Positions 42,632 to 51,754 of a DNA stretch of 64,000 bases are shown piece by piece. Numbering within the stretch: the first letter of the stretch is position 1; each line of letters begins with the position of its first letter. Source of the DNA: JAGCJX01 sp045638645 (GTDB lineage: Bacteria; Bacteroidota; Bacteroidia; Bacteroidales; UBA932). Position numbers and translations under genes: made by a program. Under the pieces are notes generated by a model. It was not told the DNA's origin. It ran no database searches and worked only from the letters and a program-made list of their open reading frames with translations. Location of the stretch: contig JAZUBU010000009.1 in the NCBI GenBank assembly GCA_045638645.1, positions 1 to 64,000 of the forward strand. Reading direction: 5' to 3'.

Positions 42632-43929
42632 AAACAAAAATTGCAGAAATAGCCTTGGAGGCTGCTTTGAAACAAGGCATGGACGGGGCGAGGATTACCC
42701 AGTCCGAAGGGTTGCAACGGGCCTGGTCGCTCCTTTCCGGGAAGCCGGACCGTTTGCAGTTTGCTGCCGGAGCTTCTCTTTCTATCCAACTTTATCAGGA
42801 CGGCCGTTACGGTAGTTTTTCCACCAACCGGCTGGACGAGGAGGATGTGCGTCAATTTGTTCAACGGGCGGCGGAACTGGTACGTTTGCTGACACCGGAT
42901 CCGGCCTATAAATTACCCGATCCGTCCCTGTTGTATCACGGAGATTGTCCGGATTTGGGGCAGTTCGATCCTTGCTTTGACGGCGTGGAGGAACAAGCCA
43001 AGAAGCAGCTCATGGAGGCGGTGTCTGCTGAGTTGGAGGGAAAAGCCGGTGTGATTGCTTCGGAAGTGGAATACGGAGAGAGTGTGGAACATTTTCATTT
43101 GTTGGATTCCTCCGGTTTCTCGGGAGGCTATTCCCAAACCTATTATACCTTGTCTGCGGAATGTTCCATCCAGGGAAAGGGCGATGAGAAGCCGCAAGGC
43201 TGGTGGTACGAGTCCTCGTTGTTCTGGGACCGCTTTGCCCCGCAGGGTTGCGGAGCGAAGGCTTGGGAGCGGGCGCACCGAATGTTGGATCCCCAGCCCT
43301 TGCCCAGCGGCATTTATCCCGTGATCATCGAGCATACCGTGGCTTCGCGGATGGTTTCTCCGATTTTGTCGGCCTTGTCGGGTGCTGCCATTTATCAGCA
43401 GAATTCGTTCCTGTCGGAATCCTTGGAACAAGCCCTCTTTCCGGAGCAACTCACCTTGCGTGATGAGCCGTGGACCTATGGAGCGATGGGCAGCCGCTAC
43501 TTTGATAGCGAAGGTCTGGCTACTCGCCCGCGGGCCATCATTGACAAAGGTGTGGTCAAGACTTGGTTCCTCAATACCTATACGGCAGAGAAATTGGGTA
43601 TGGCACCGACTGTAGAAGGGGTGTCCGTACCAATCCTGGAACCCCTCGGTGCACCGGATGTGGTCTCCATGATGAAGGCCTTGGACCGTGGTGTCCTCAT
43701 TACCTCTTTCAATGGGGGGAACAGCAACGGAGCTACGGGTGATTTCTCTTTTGGCATTGAAGGATTTTATTTTGAGCATGGACAACCTCAATATCCGATT
43801 CGGGAGATGAATATCTCCGGGAACTTCTTATCTTTGTGGTCCGGAATTTGTAACATCGGGACAGATTATCGTGATACATCGCGATGGAAAATTCCTTCCC
43901 TGGCTTTTGAGGGAGTAACCTTACAATAA
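42628..43929 (+). CDS. tldE: TldE/PmbA metalloprotease partner subunit
   Basis: 433 residues of the PmbA/TldE family, which lacks the HExxxH motif and stabilises the TldD active site. Family blocks: RPRAIIDKGVVKTWFLNTYT, GALSGAAIYQQNS-like YPVIIEHTVASRM region, and SFNGGNSNGATGDFSFGIEG near the C-terminus. GTG 42628 overlaps the tldD stop (GTGA) and is preceded by a strong Shine-Dalgarno-like AGGAGG at 42616-42621, unusual for this genome and likely to secure coupled translation. An upstream in-frame extension into tldD is rejected. Confidence 0.9.
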   Translation: MKTKIAEIALEAALKQGMDGARITQSEGLQRAWSLLSGKPDRLQFAAGASLSIQLYQDGRYGSFSTNRLDEEDVRQFVQRAAELVRLLTPDPAYKLPDPSLLYHGDCPDLGQFDPCFDGVEEQAKKQLMEAVSAELEGKAGVIASEVEYGESVEHFHLLDSSGFSGGYSQTYYTLSAECSIQGKGDEKPQGWWYESSLFWDRFAPQGCGAKAWERAHRMLDPQPLPSGIYPVIIEHTVASRMVSPILSALSGAAIYQQNSFLSESLEQALFPEQLTLRDEPWTYGAMGSRYFDSEGLATRPRAIIDKGVVKTWFLNTYTAEKLGMAPTVEGVSVPILEPLGAPDVVSMMKALDRGVLITSFNGGNSNGATGDFSFGIEGFYFEHGQPQYPIREMNISGNFLSLWSGICNIGTDYRDTSRWKIPSLAFEGVTLQ

Positions 43930-43961
43930 AGAATATAAATAACACATTAGTATTGATTGAT

Positions 43962-44495
43962 ATGAAAATTGAACAAAACAAAGTCGTAGAATTGACTTAC
44001 ACCTTGTATGTAGATGGCCAAGTGGCTGACCAAACAACCAAAGAAAATCCCCTTGGATTTATTTTCGGAGCAGGCTATCTGTTGCCTAAATTCGAAGAAA
44101 ATATCCTGGGTCTGGAAGTGGGCAACAACTTTGAATTCCGTTTGTCTGCAGAAGAAGGTTATGGTCCGGTAAACCCCGAAGCCTTGGTGGAATTGCCGAA
44201 GAACGTGTTCGAAGTAGATGGCGTATTGCGTGAAGATCTGTTGTTCGTGGGCAACATCATTCCGATGATGAACTCCATGGGTGGCATGGTTCAAGGTAAA
44301 GTGGCTGAAATTCGTCCTGAAACTGTGTTGATGGACTTCAACCACCCGATGGCCGGCAAAGAATTGCACTTTGTGGGTGAAATCGTAACCGTTCGTGAAG
44401 CTACCGAAACCGAATTGAAAAATGGTTTGCACGGTGAACGTGCGCAACACGATTGCGACGGAGAGTGCTGCTCAGGTTGCTCTGGCTGCCACTAG
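43962..44495 (+). CDS. slyD: FKBP-type peptidyl-prolyl isomerase, SlyD-like
   Basis: 177 residues. SlyD-like proteins isomerise prolyl bonds and act as chaperones. The FKBP core is MKIEQNKVVELTYTLYVDG, GFIFGAGYLLPKFEENILG and the returning NHPMAGKELHFVGEIVTVREA; the insert-in-flap (about 70-125) is typical for SlyD. The tail is rich in Cys and His (HDCDGECCSGCSGCH), a likely metal-binding site as in E. coli SlyD, which delivers nickel. ATG 43962 is used; the 9 bp upstream are in frame but lack a better start. A terminator follows. Confidence 0.92.
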   Translation: MKIEQNKVVELTYTLYVDGQVADQTTKENPLGFIFGAGYLLPKFEENILGLEVGNNFEFRLSAEEGYGPVNPEALVELPKNVFEVDGVLREDLLFVGNIIPMMNSMGGMVQGKVAEIRPETVLMDFNHPMAGKELHFVGEIVTVREATETELKNGLHGERAQHDCDGECCSGCSGCH

Positions 44496-44517
44496 TCGAT
44501 TGTTTATCGCATAAAGA

Positions 44518-44547
44518 AAGGACGTCCATCGCGGGCGTCCTTTTTTG
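44518..44547 (+). terminator. Rho-independent terminator after slyD
   Basis: Stem aggacgtcc / ggcgtcct with a short loop (about 44519-44541) followed by six T. It ends the slyD transcript, 23 bp after the stop. Confidence 0.85.
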
Positions 44548-44568
44548 CTATTTTCAATATCTAGACGG

Positions 44569-45051
44569 CTAAAATAAAGTAACGATGCCGATGCCGTTGT
44601 TGGATGCTTTCAAGTAGTAGATGAACTCCCGTTTGTTTTCACGGATGCGGTTGAATTGGATCGTGGCTCCTACTAATCCAACGAGGGTCGTGATACCTCC
44701 TACGGTTAATACACCACTTCTCCATGCAAAATCATCAAAGCTGAATGAGGATACGGGTATCAGGGCTAAGCACGATACTCCAATTCCTCCCAGTGCGACA
44801 ATTCCCCAGGTTTGGGCTTTGCTCTTGTATTCATCTGCTAGTTGCGTGTATTTTTGGTATTCTTCCCAAGCGGCTGGGTTCAGTTGCAGGGCCCGCTCAT
44901 CAAAGCGGGTATTATTCAGCATTCTGTTTTCTTGTTCATCTGCTATTGCGGAGGCAATCATACGGGCGTCGTGATAACGGTTGTGGTACTGAGCATGACA
45001 AAGGATGGCCGAAGACATCAGAAAGAGGAGAAGAAGTAAAGCTCGTTTCAT
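44569..45051 (-). CDS. Hypothetical exported protein with two membrane helices
   Basis: 160 residues, no family recognised. A Sec signal peptide (MKRALLLLLFLMSSAILCHA) leads into a His/Arg/Tyr-rich start (QYHNRYHDARMIASAIADEQ), then a helical segment with many Glu/Lys/Tyr. Two hydrophobic segments follow (about 83-104, WGIVALGGIGVSCLALIPV; and 113-133, SGVLTVGGITTLVGLVGATI), then a basic linker and FIYYLKASNNGIGIVTLF. It stands alone between two terminators, facing slyD, so it is a single-gene unit of unknown role, likely in the envelope. Confidence 0.65.
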   Translation of the reverse strand: MKRALLLLLFLMSSAILCHAQYHNRYHDARMIASAIADEQENRMLNNTRFDERALQLNPAAWEEYQKYTQLADEYKSKAQTWGIVALGGIGVSCLALIPVSSFSFDDFAWRSGVLTVGGITTLVGLVGATIQFNRIRENKREFIYYLKASNNGIGIVTLF

Positions 45052-45118
45052 AGTATCTTGTTTTAAAATTAATGTTTCACAATGTTCGGAAGCCCAAATT
45101 GTGACACACTAAGATACG

Positions 45119-45157
45119 AAAAAAAGGAGAGTATCTTGTGATGCTCTCCTTTTTTTC
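45119..45157 (-). terminator. Terminator of the V-type ATPase operon
   Basis: Hairpin aaaaaggagagtatc-ttgt-gatgctctccttttt, with one bulge or mismatch, flanked by A on the left and seven T on the right. It lies 17 bp after the stop of the K subunit gene, the last gene of the operon, and may also act on the opposite strand. Confidence 0.75.
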
Positions 45158-45173
45158 GTTGTGAGGTTGTCAA

Positions 45174-45626
45174 TTACGGCAATGCCAAGAAGGCAGCAGC
45201 AAACGCCAAAATTGCGTACAACTCAGGGAATACGGCCAAAATCATGGTTTTCGCAAATACGTCTTGACCATTACCCATTTCGTTAACACCGTTGGCAACC
45301 AAACCCGCTTGGCGGAGGCATGAGTAGAAACCTACGATACCGCAAGCCAAACCAGAAACGCACATGGCCAGACCTTGGTTCAAGGTAATGGTAGCATCTG
45401 CTTGCAAAGAGCTGAGCATCAAGAAGAAACCAGCAAATCCGTACAAACCTTGAGTAGAGGGAAGTACGCAAAGAATCATCGCTTTACCGAACATGTCGGG
45501 ATTCTTTTTGAGTGCAGAGATTGTTGCGTTACCGCTGACGGTTACACCGATAGCACTACCGATACCGGCAACTGCGAGCATCACAGCCATTCCTGTGTAT
45601 GCCAAAAACAAAGGTAAATTTTCCAT
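45174..45626 (-). CDS. atpK: V-type ATPase subunit K (rotor ring)
   Basis: 150 residues in four membrane helices, a double-hairpin proteolipid as in Enterococcus NtpK. It forms the rotor ring of the membrane sector. Two repeats are seen (MAVMLAVAGIGSAIGVTVSG and LAMCVSGLACGIVGFYSC). The ion-site residues can be placed by family spacing: Thr58-Gln59 in LPSTQGLYGF, Gln106 in CLRQAGLVANG and Glu135 in FPELYAILAF, matching the Na+ ligands Thr64, Gln65, Gln110 and Glu139 of E. hirae NtpK. It is last in the operon. Confidence 0.93.
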   Translation of the reverse strand: MENLPLFLAYTGMAVMLAVAGIGSAIGVTVSGNATISALKKNPDMFGKAMILCVLPSTQGLYGFAGFFLMLSSLQADATITLNQGLAMCVSGLACGIVGFYSCLRQAGLVANGVNEMGNGQDVFAKTMILAVFPELYAILAFAAAFLALP

Positions 45627-45652
45627 AATGAATTAGTTTTTAATAGTTATTA

Positions 45653-47464
45653 TTATTGTTTGTTTTGTTCTTTTTTCAAGGGCCGGTAGGCACGTCCGCC
45701 ACCTTCAAAGCCCACGTTTTTATAAAACTCGACAAAGGTCAGACGCAAGGGGTGTACGAAAGCACCCAAGCAGGAAAGACCCAAAACCGCAACGTGGCCA
45801 ATCAAGAGCACGATGACGGTCAGGCCCCAACCAATGTACGGAATACCGCTCATTTGCAAGGCAATGGAGTTCACGACCAATCCGAGAATACCCCCGGCCG
45901 TACCCAGACCAAACAGACGGATGTACGAGAGAACGTCTCCGAACACGCCGGTGATGTCGTACAACGCGGTTACCCCTCCAAAGAGACGGCTGAAGATGTT
46001 GCCTTCTGTTTTGGAGAAGAACAGGATCAGCGCAAGTCCAATCAAGGCCATCGGTGTTCCGATGGTAGAGGGGAGGAGGGTTTGGCCCATTTGGGACCCC
46101 GCGTAGGCAAAGGTACACCAGATGATGACCAGGATCCATCCGAGGTTCGCCAATCCGTATTTGATACCTTTGGTTTTCGCTACGTAGATGACGTTGATCA
46201 AACGGGCCACGATGATGTGGAAGATACCAAAGATGATGGCAAACCAGAACATCTTCAAGTCAGAGAAGAAGAAGTTGTGGATGTTGTCAGGGAAGGTGAT
46301 GATGGATTGGATTTTCGTTCCAAAGAAGGTTCCGTTCAAGGCCGGCATGATGATGGAACCCAGTCCCAACAGCATGACCAGACGGGCATAACCGCGGAAG
46401 GAAGGAACTTTCCACGAAACGAATGCACCCGCCAACAGGAGCACCAGACCATAACCCATGTCTCCGAGACAAAGTCCGAAGAAGAGCATGTAGAAGGGTG
46501 CGAAGTACGGGGTGACATCCAATTCTCCGTAGTTCGGTAACATGTACAAATCGCCGATGGGTTCGAACAGGCGGTTGATGAAATTGTTTTTCAACTGTAC
46601 CGGCGGATTGTCTTCCTGGCAGGCAGCTTCCTGTTCGTAGTAGGCATCGGTGTTGTCAAAGAAGGCTTTCAAAGCGGCATCGGCTTCGGTCGGTGCAAAA
46701 CCTTCCAATACGCAGATGGACTCTTCGCCTTCGCGAAGAACGGCCGCTTGTGCCAGGTAGCGGTCCAACTCTTCCTGTACGAGGGCTGCCTGTGCTTCCA
46801 GATCGGGGATGCGTTGTGTCATTCCGGCGATGAGGGAGCTGATTTCACTCAGGCGAGCTTCGGCCTGTTGCAATCGGGCCAGCAACACGGAAGCAGGCGT
46901 TTCCGGGAAGTGGGCTTCTTGCAAAGGAAGGGTCGTCGCTTCCATTTCTTCGAGGGGTACGGCAACCGCAAAGCGGACTTGGCTTTCGGTCTTGGCCAAA
47001 ATTTGGATGGGCCAGGTTTCTTCCCAAGTCGGGTTGTATTTCTTTGCGGGCACGCAGTAGAATTTCAAGCCAAAACCCAAACGGTTCAGACGTTCCAGAT
47101 CACTCGGGGTAAATTCTCCCCAGGCAGCGGACTCTTCGTATTCGCGTTGCAAGGTTTTGCGCAACTCGCGTTGTTCTACCTGTTCTTGGAACAGATTCTC
47201 TACGAAGGTCAGCAGCTCGTTGGCAGGCGTCGTCGGGACCACCGGAGTGATGCCGGACTTTTCTGCATTTTCAGGAGCTCCCTGGATTTTTCGGACCACA
47301 TCGCGGTAGCGGCGGGTGATGCTGAACTGTTCTCGGGAGGACTCATCAATGGCCCGGTCAGACCGGGTAATATCCACCATACCGAGTTGTTGGACTTGAC
47401 TCAAGAAAGAATCCAGTTCCTGACTCAGAACGATGAACGAGTATTTGGTCATGCGGGTGATCAT
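45653..47464 (-). CDS. atpI: V-type ATPase subunit I (stator membrane subunit)
   Basis: 603 residues. The N-terminal ~330 residues are cytoplasmic and coiled-coil rich (LARLQQAEARLSEISSLIAG); the C-terminal half has about seven to eight membrane helices (FFGLCLGDMGYGLVLLLAG, VTALYDITGVFGDVLSYIRLFGLG with the essential Arg region). Subunit I, homologous to eukaryotic subunit a, provides the ion half-channels against the K ring. It overlaps the D gene by 4 bp. Confidence 0.93.
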   Translation of the reverse strand: MITRMTKYSFIVLSQELDSFLSQVQQLGMVDITRSDRAIDESSREQFSITRRYRDVVRKIQGAPENAEKSGITPVVPTTPANELLTFVENLFQEQVEQRELRKTLQREYEESAAWGEFTPSDLERLNRLGFGLKFYCVPAKKYNPTWEETWPIQILAKTESQVRFAVAVPLEEMEATTLPLQEAHFPETPASVLLARLQQAEARLSEISSLIAGMTQRIPDLEAQAALVQEELDRYLAQAAVLREGEESICVLEGFAPTEADAALKAFFDNTDAYYEQEAACQEDNPPVQLKNNFINRLFEPIGDLYMLPNYGELDVTPYFAPFYMLFFGLCLGDMGYGLVLLLAGAFVSWKVPSFRGYARLVMLLGLGSIIMPALNGTFFGTKIQSIITFPDNIHNFFFSDLKMFWFAIIFGIFHIIVARLINVIYVAKTKGIKYGLANLGWILVIIWCTFAYAGSQMGQTLLPSTIGTPMALIGLALILFFSKTEGNIFSRLFGGVTALYDITGVFGDVLSYIRLFGLGTAGGILGLVVNSIALQMSGIPYIGWGLTVIVLLIGHVAVLGLSCLGAFVHPLRLTFVEFYKNVGFEGGGRAYRPLKKEQNKQ

Positions 47465-48069
47465 CTTGTTTCCTCCTGTTCTTCAAGTTCGTGTTTGGTC
47501 TTGACGATTTTCTGGGCGGCTTTGTTGAGGTTTTCCTCGTCCTCCATAAATCTCTTGATCTTACGGATGGCTTCCTGGTAACCGGGAATCTGCACTTTCT
47601 CGTACAAGTTCACTTTTTGCGTGGTTTTCTTACGGGAGAAATCCAGCAGGCGACTCTTGTATTCACAGATTTCCGATTCAATGCCCAGGCGGGCCAATTC
47701 TTTCAAAATAGCGACTCCGTCGGTATACCACATCGGTTTGCGGAACAAATCGAATTCTTGTACATCGTATTCGACACTGACCAGTTCCGGTGTCCGCACA
47801 CCGGCGAACTTCACGGTTTCAATGGTCACATCGCGGACGGAGATGAGGCCGGGTTCAAATTCGTTCCACAATCCGGCCAGGTATTCGTAACGTGTCAGAG
47901 ATCGGGAGAGTTCTTCCAAAAGCTCCTCAGAACGCTGTTTCGCCTTTTTGGATTCAAGGCGAAGGGCCGACTCTTTGTTTTTGAGGGTCGGCAGCGCCCG
48001 TGTACGGATCTTCAATTGCTTGTTGATCTCGTTCAGCGAGGTTTTGTTGAATTGGAATTTAATGGCCAT
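47461..48069 (-). CDS. atpD: V-type ATPase subunit D (central shaft)
   Basis: 202 residues, mostly long helices. The family start IKFQFNKTSLNEINKQLKIR and the basic ESALRLESKKAKQRSEELLE belong to the coiled coil of the rotor shaft; the C-terminal NLNKAAQKIVKTKHELEEQE closes the antiparallel pair. Subunit D couples rotation of the K ring to the A3B3 head. Located 9 bp after the B gene, overlapping the I gene by 4 bp. Confidence 0.92.
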   Translation of the reverse strand: MAIKFQFNKTSLNEINKQLKIRTRALPTLKNKESALRLESKKAKQRSEELLEELSRSLTRYEYLAGLWNEFEPGLISVRDVTIETVKFAGVRTPELVSVEYDVQEFDLFRKPMWYTDGVAILKELARLGIESEICEYKSRLLDFSRKKTTQKVNLYEKVQIPGYQEAIRKIKRFMEDEENLNKAAQKIVKTKHELEEQEETR

Positions 48070-48078
48070 ATCTCTGTG

Positions 48079-49398
48079 TTATGCTTTCCAATATTTTTCA
48101 ATCAATTCTGCTTTGATACCCGTTTCGGCCTGTGTAAAGTACTTGCCGAAGAGGGTCCAGGCAGTATCCAACATTTCATCAATGGAGATGTTGACGTCGA
48201 TTGCCAACAAGTTGTTTGAATAGTCTTTTGCAAATTCCAGACAGCGGTTGTCGTAGTCGCTCAAGTCAAAACCGTTTTCCAGTTTGGTTTTTGCATTCGA
48301 GGCGTCTGCGTACAAACGTACGGCGGTGTTCATCACCTGGTTGTGGTCTTCGCGGGTTTGTTTTCCAATTACCAATTGTTTCAGACGGGACAACGAACGG
48401 AACGGGTCTACGATGACTTTTCCGGTGTCGGTGTCGGTACGCAGGAACAACTGACCTTCGGTAATGTAACCGGTGTTGTCAGGAATTGCGTGGGTAATGT
48501 CCCCGTCGTTCAAGGTCGTTACCGCGATGATGGTGATGGAACCGCCATCCGGCAATTGAACCGCTTTTTCGTAGATTTTGGCCAAGTCAGAGTACAAGGA
48601 ACCCGGCATGGAGTCTTTGGACGGGATTTGGTCCATCCGGTTGCTGACAATGGACAGGGCATCGGCGTACAGCGTCATGTCGGTGAGCAATACCAGTACT
48701 TTTTCGTTTTTGTCAACGGCAAAGTATTCGGCAGCGGTCAAGGCCATGTCCGGAATCAGCAGACGTTCTACCGGAGGCTGTTCGGTCGTATTTACGAAAC
48801 TGATGATCTTGTCCAACGCACCGGCACTCTCAAACATTTGCTTGAAGTAGAGGTAGTCGTCGTTGGAAAGACCCATACCGCCCAAGATGATTTTGTCCAC
48901 GTCCGCACGCAAGGCAACCATGGCCATTACTTGGTTGTAGGGCTGGTCCGGGTCAGCAAAGAACGGAATCTTTTGACCGGATACCAGGGTGTTGTTCAAG
49001 TCGATGCCGGCGATACCGGTCGGAATCAATTGGGAGGGTTGTTTCCGTTTGTAAGGGTTTACGGACGGTCCTCCGATGAAGCGGCGTTCACCTTCCACTG
49101 CAGGACCTCCGTCAATCGGTTGTCCGTAGGCGTTGAAGAAGCGGCCGGCCAGTTCTTCGCTGACGTTCAGGGTCGGTGCTTCTCCGAAGAATACCACTTC
49201 CGCATCGGTCGGGATACCTTCCGTACCGGAGAATACTTGGAGGGTTACGGTATCTCCTTTCATCTTTACCACTTGGGCCAAACGACCCGCTACGGTAGCC
49301 AATTCGTCGTTGGAGACGCCTTGTGCCTTCAAGGAAACCGTTGCTTTGGTAATGGCTTCCAATTGGGTATAGGTACGTTGAAATGCTTTACTGCTCAT
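48079..49398 (-). CDS. atpB: V-type ATPase subunit B
   Basis: 439 residues, the non-catalytic nucleotide-binding-fold subunit of the A3B3 head. Family blocks: GRFFNAYGQPIDGGPAV, FIGGPSVNPYKRKQPSQLIPTGIAGID, ERLLIPDMALTAAEYFAVD, VLVLLTDMTLYADAL and PDNTGYITEGQLFLR. As expected for B it lacks the Walker A lysine motif. It overlaps the end of the A gene by 11 bp, indicating translational coupling. Confidence 0.95.
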   Translation of the reverse strand: MSSKAFQRTYTQLEAITKATVSLKAQGVSNDELATVAGRLAQVVKMKGDTVTLQVFSGTEGIPTDAEVVFFGEAPTLNVSEELAGRFFNAYGQPIDGGPAVEGERRFIGGPSVNPYKRKQPSQLIPTGIAGIDLNNTLVSGQKIPFFADPDQPYNQVMAMVALRADVDKIILGGMGLSNDDYLYFKQMFESAGALDKIISFVNTTEQPPVERLLIPDMALTAAEYFAVDKNEKVLVLLTDMTLYADALSIVSNRMDQIPSKDSMPGSLYSDLAKIYEKAVQLPDGGSITIIAVTTLNDGDITHAIPDNTGYITEGQLFLRTDTDTGKVIVDPFRSLSRLKQLVIGKQTREDHNQVMNTAVRLYADASNAKTKLENGFDLSDYDNRCLEFAKDYSNNLLAIDVNISIDEMLDTAWTLFGKYFTQAETGIKAELIEKYWKA

Positions 49399-51139
49399 GG
49401 CTCATAAATTTATTAAGTTGCTCCAAGTATTTGTTGAAGTTGTCACTCTTGTATTCCGAGTAGTTCATCTGACGCAAGGTGTTGATCAGTTCCTTGTAGA
49501 ATTTCGAGCAAGCTTCAAAGTCTTCGAAGTTGCGTTCTACGTGGCAGAGTTGCAATACCAGGGAGAGCATGAACTCCTGACGTTCCATCGGGCAGATGGA
49601 GTCAATCTTGTCGAATGCATCCTGTTGCAGGATGATGAAGTCGATCAGCTCGGATTTCCAGTAGATTTCGTGGTATGAAATCGGAACACCGTCATCCCCG
49701 AGGATGTTGATCTGTTCAGAAACTTCTTTTCCGCGCAAGACCATGTTTTTGGCTTCAATCACTTTGTCCACCCAGTCCGGAGCTACTTTTTCTTTCAAGT
49801 AGGCAACGATTTCCGGGTATTCCAGGTATTTGGAGTAGGAGTCAATCGGGTCAACAGCCGGGTAACGTTTCTTGTCCGCGCGGTTTTGGTTCAACGCGTA
49901 GAAACAACGGGCTGCTTTTTTGGTGGATTCAGTTACCGGTTCTTTCAAGTTACCACCTGCAGGGGATACGGTACCGATGAAGGTAACGGCTCCGGTTTGT
50001 CCGTTGTTCAGGACAACCACCCCGGCGCGGGCATAGAAGTTGGAGATGATGGCTGACAAGTCCACCGGGAATGCGTCGGCACCCGGCAATTCTTCCATCC
50101 GGTTACTCATTTCACGCAAGGCTTGTGCCCAACGGGAGGTGGAGTCGGCCAGCAACAACACTTTCAATCCCATGGCGCGGTAGTATTCGCAGATGGTCAT
50201 GGCTGTGTAGACAGACGCCTCACGGGCGGCAACGGGCATGTTGGAGGTATTACAGATGATGGTGGTACGTTCCATCAGGGAGCGTCCGGTGTGCGGGTCA
50301 ATCAATTCCGGGAATTCGGTAAAGATTTCCACTACCTCGTTGGCACGTTCCCCGCAGGCTGCCATGACGATCACGTCTGCTTCCCCTTGTTTTGCGATGG
50401 CGTGTTGCAATACGGTTTTACCGCAACCGAAAGGACCCGGGATAAAGCCGGTACCGCCCTCTGCAATCGGGTTCAATGTATCAATGCATCGTACACCGGT
50501 TTCCATGATTTTGTAGGGACGCGGTTTTTCTTTGTAGCCGCCTACGGCTACTTTTACCGGCCATTTTTGTGTCATGGTGACTGCGTGATCTTCGCCCGCT
50601 GCGTCTGTGAGGACGGCAATGGTTTCCGTAACCCGGTATGAGCCTGCTTTGGCAACGGATTTTACGGTGTATTCGCCTTCAAAAGCGAAGGGCACCATGA
50701 TTTTATGAGGCAACCAGCCTTCTTTTACTTCTCCGATCCAGTCTGCAGCGACAACGCGGTCACCGGCTTTGGCCAGCGGAGTAAATTCCCATTGTTTTTC
50801 CAAGTCCAGCGGCAGGGTGTATTCGCCTCGTTTGAGGAAGACACCTTCCATTGTGGCGAGGTTGTTTTGCAAACCGTCGTAGTTGCTGGAAAGAAGACCG
50901 GGACCCAAAGTAACTTCGAGCATGTGGCCTTCAAATTCGACGGTATTGCCGTTTTTCAAAGCGCGGGTGCTCTCGTAAACCTGCACAAAGGCGCTTTTTC
51001 CGGTCACCTTGATGACTTCCGCCATCAATTTGTCTTCACCCACGTTGATGAAGCAAATTTCGTTTTGGGAAACCGGACCGTTGATCTCAACGGTAACCAA
51101 GTTTGCGATGATACCCGTTACAATTCCTGTGGTTTTCAT
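49388..51139 (-). CDS. atpA: V-type ATPase catalytic subunit A
   Basis: 583 residues. The Walker A GPFGCGKT lies at residues 235-242 (Cys replaces the more common Ser); the bulge domain specific to V/A-type A subunits spans roughly 120-200 (LAKAGDRVVAADWIGEV). Also present are MAACGERANEVVEIFTEFPE and LADSTSRWAQALREMSNRME with the catalytic Glu/Arg regions. It hydrolyses or makes ATP in the soluble head. The DUF2764 gene is 19 bp upstream. Confidence 0.96.
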   Translation of the reverse strand: MKTTGIVTGIIANLVTVEINGPVSQNEICFINVGEDKLMAEVIKVTGKSAFVQVYESTRALKNGNTVEFEGHMLEVTLGPGLLSSNYDGLQNNLATMEGVFLKRGEYTLPLDLEKQWEFTPLAKAGDRVVAADWIGEVKEGWLPHKIMVPFAFEGEYTVKSVAKAGSYRVTETIAVLTDAAGEDHAVTMTQKWPVKVAVGGYKEKPRPYKIMETGVRCIDTLNPIAEGGTGFIPGPFGCGKTVLQHAIAKQGEADVIVMAACGERANEVVEIFTEFPELIDPHTGRSLMERTTIICNTSNMPVAAREASVYTAMTICEYYRAMGLKVLLLADSTSRWAQALREMSNRMEELPGADAFPVDLSAIISNFYARAGVVVLNNGQTGAVTFIGTVSPAGGNLKEPVTESTKKAARCFYALNQNRADKKRYPAVDPIDSYSKYLEYPEIVAYLKEKVAPDWVDKVIEAKNMVLRGKEVSEQINILGDDGVPISYHEIYWKSELIDFIILQQDAFDKIDSICPMERQEFMLSLVLQLCHVERNFEDFEACSKFYKELINTLRQMNYSEYKSDNFNKYLEQLNKFMSHEQ

Positions 51140-51158
51140 CCTGAATATTGATTAATTA

Positions 51159-51752
51159 TTAAAATTCGATACCTTTAAATGTGCCGCGTACTTCTTGAAC
51201 CAAGGTTTCAAAGAGTTTGGCACCGGTTGCTTTATCCAACTTGTTCCATCGGTCTGCAATCCGGCATTTGGTCAAAAATGCGAGGATGGTGTTGATGGTG
51301 AAGTATTCGTACAACGTCAAATCTGAAATTTTTGCCCAACGCAGTTTGTCCAAAGCGATTTCGCGTTCGATCAGGTTGGGGATTTCAAAGATTTGCTGGA
51401 GACGGGTGTATTCTTCAAATTCCGGATCCCAGTCACCTACAACGGCACTGGTTCCTTTCTTGCCGGCCTTCTTTTCCAGGTAGATGACTTTGGCGTTCCG
51501 AAGACGAAGGTCAAAAGCGTACCAAGCCGCGAGGAAGGGATTCTTTTGACGGGCCACGGAATGGTAGAAGTGATCCGTGAGGTGGGCTTCGTCAAAGCCG
51601 TATTCCAACCAGTCTACCAACCGCAAGTCGCGCTCCGAAAGTTGCTCCTTGATGGTGCCTGCCAACGACTCGTAGGTCGGGGCATTGCCGTTCATGTCGG
51701 GAGCCAGATCCGGTAAGCCGGCGATGATGTAGTGGTAATTGTGGTCCATCAT
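51159..51752 (-). CDS. DUF2764 family protein, putative V-ATPase subunit
   Basis: 197 residues of the DUF2764 family, found in Bacteroidetes V-type ATPase operons. The protein is soluble and largely helical, with YHYIIAGLPDLAPDMN at the start, NPFLAAWYAFDLRLRNAKVIYL in the middle and LTLYEYFTINTILAFLTKCR before a conserved end. No subunit C, F or G/H gene is recognisable in this operon, so a stalk role, replacing C (NtpC/d-type), is plausible by position and by the helical YFTINTILAFL segment; this is inference. It sits 2 bp behind the E gene. Confidence 0.85.
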   Translation of the reverse strand: MMDHNYHYIIAGLPDLAPDMNGNAPTYESLAGTIKEQLSERDLRLVDWLEYGFDEAHLTDHFYHSVARQKNPFLAAWYAFDLRLRNAKVIYLEKKAGKKGTSAVVGDWDPEFEEYTRLQQIFEIPNLIEREIALDKLRWAKISDLTLYEYFTINTILAFLTKCRIADRWNKLDKATGAKLFETLVQEVRGTFKGIEF

Positions 51753-51754
51753 TA

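Noticed and set aside
46748..47581. 277-codon plus-strand frame opposite the V-ATPase I and D genes
   Set aside because: Both opposite genes are well supported; the frame is Gln/Phe/Gly-rich without motif.
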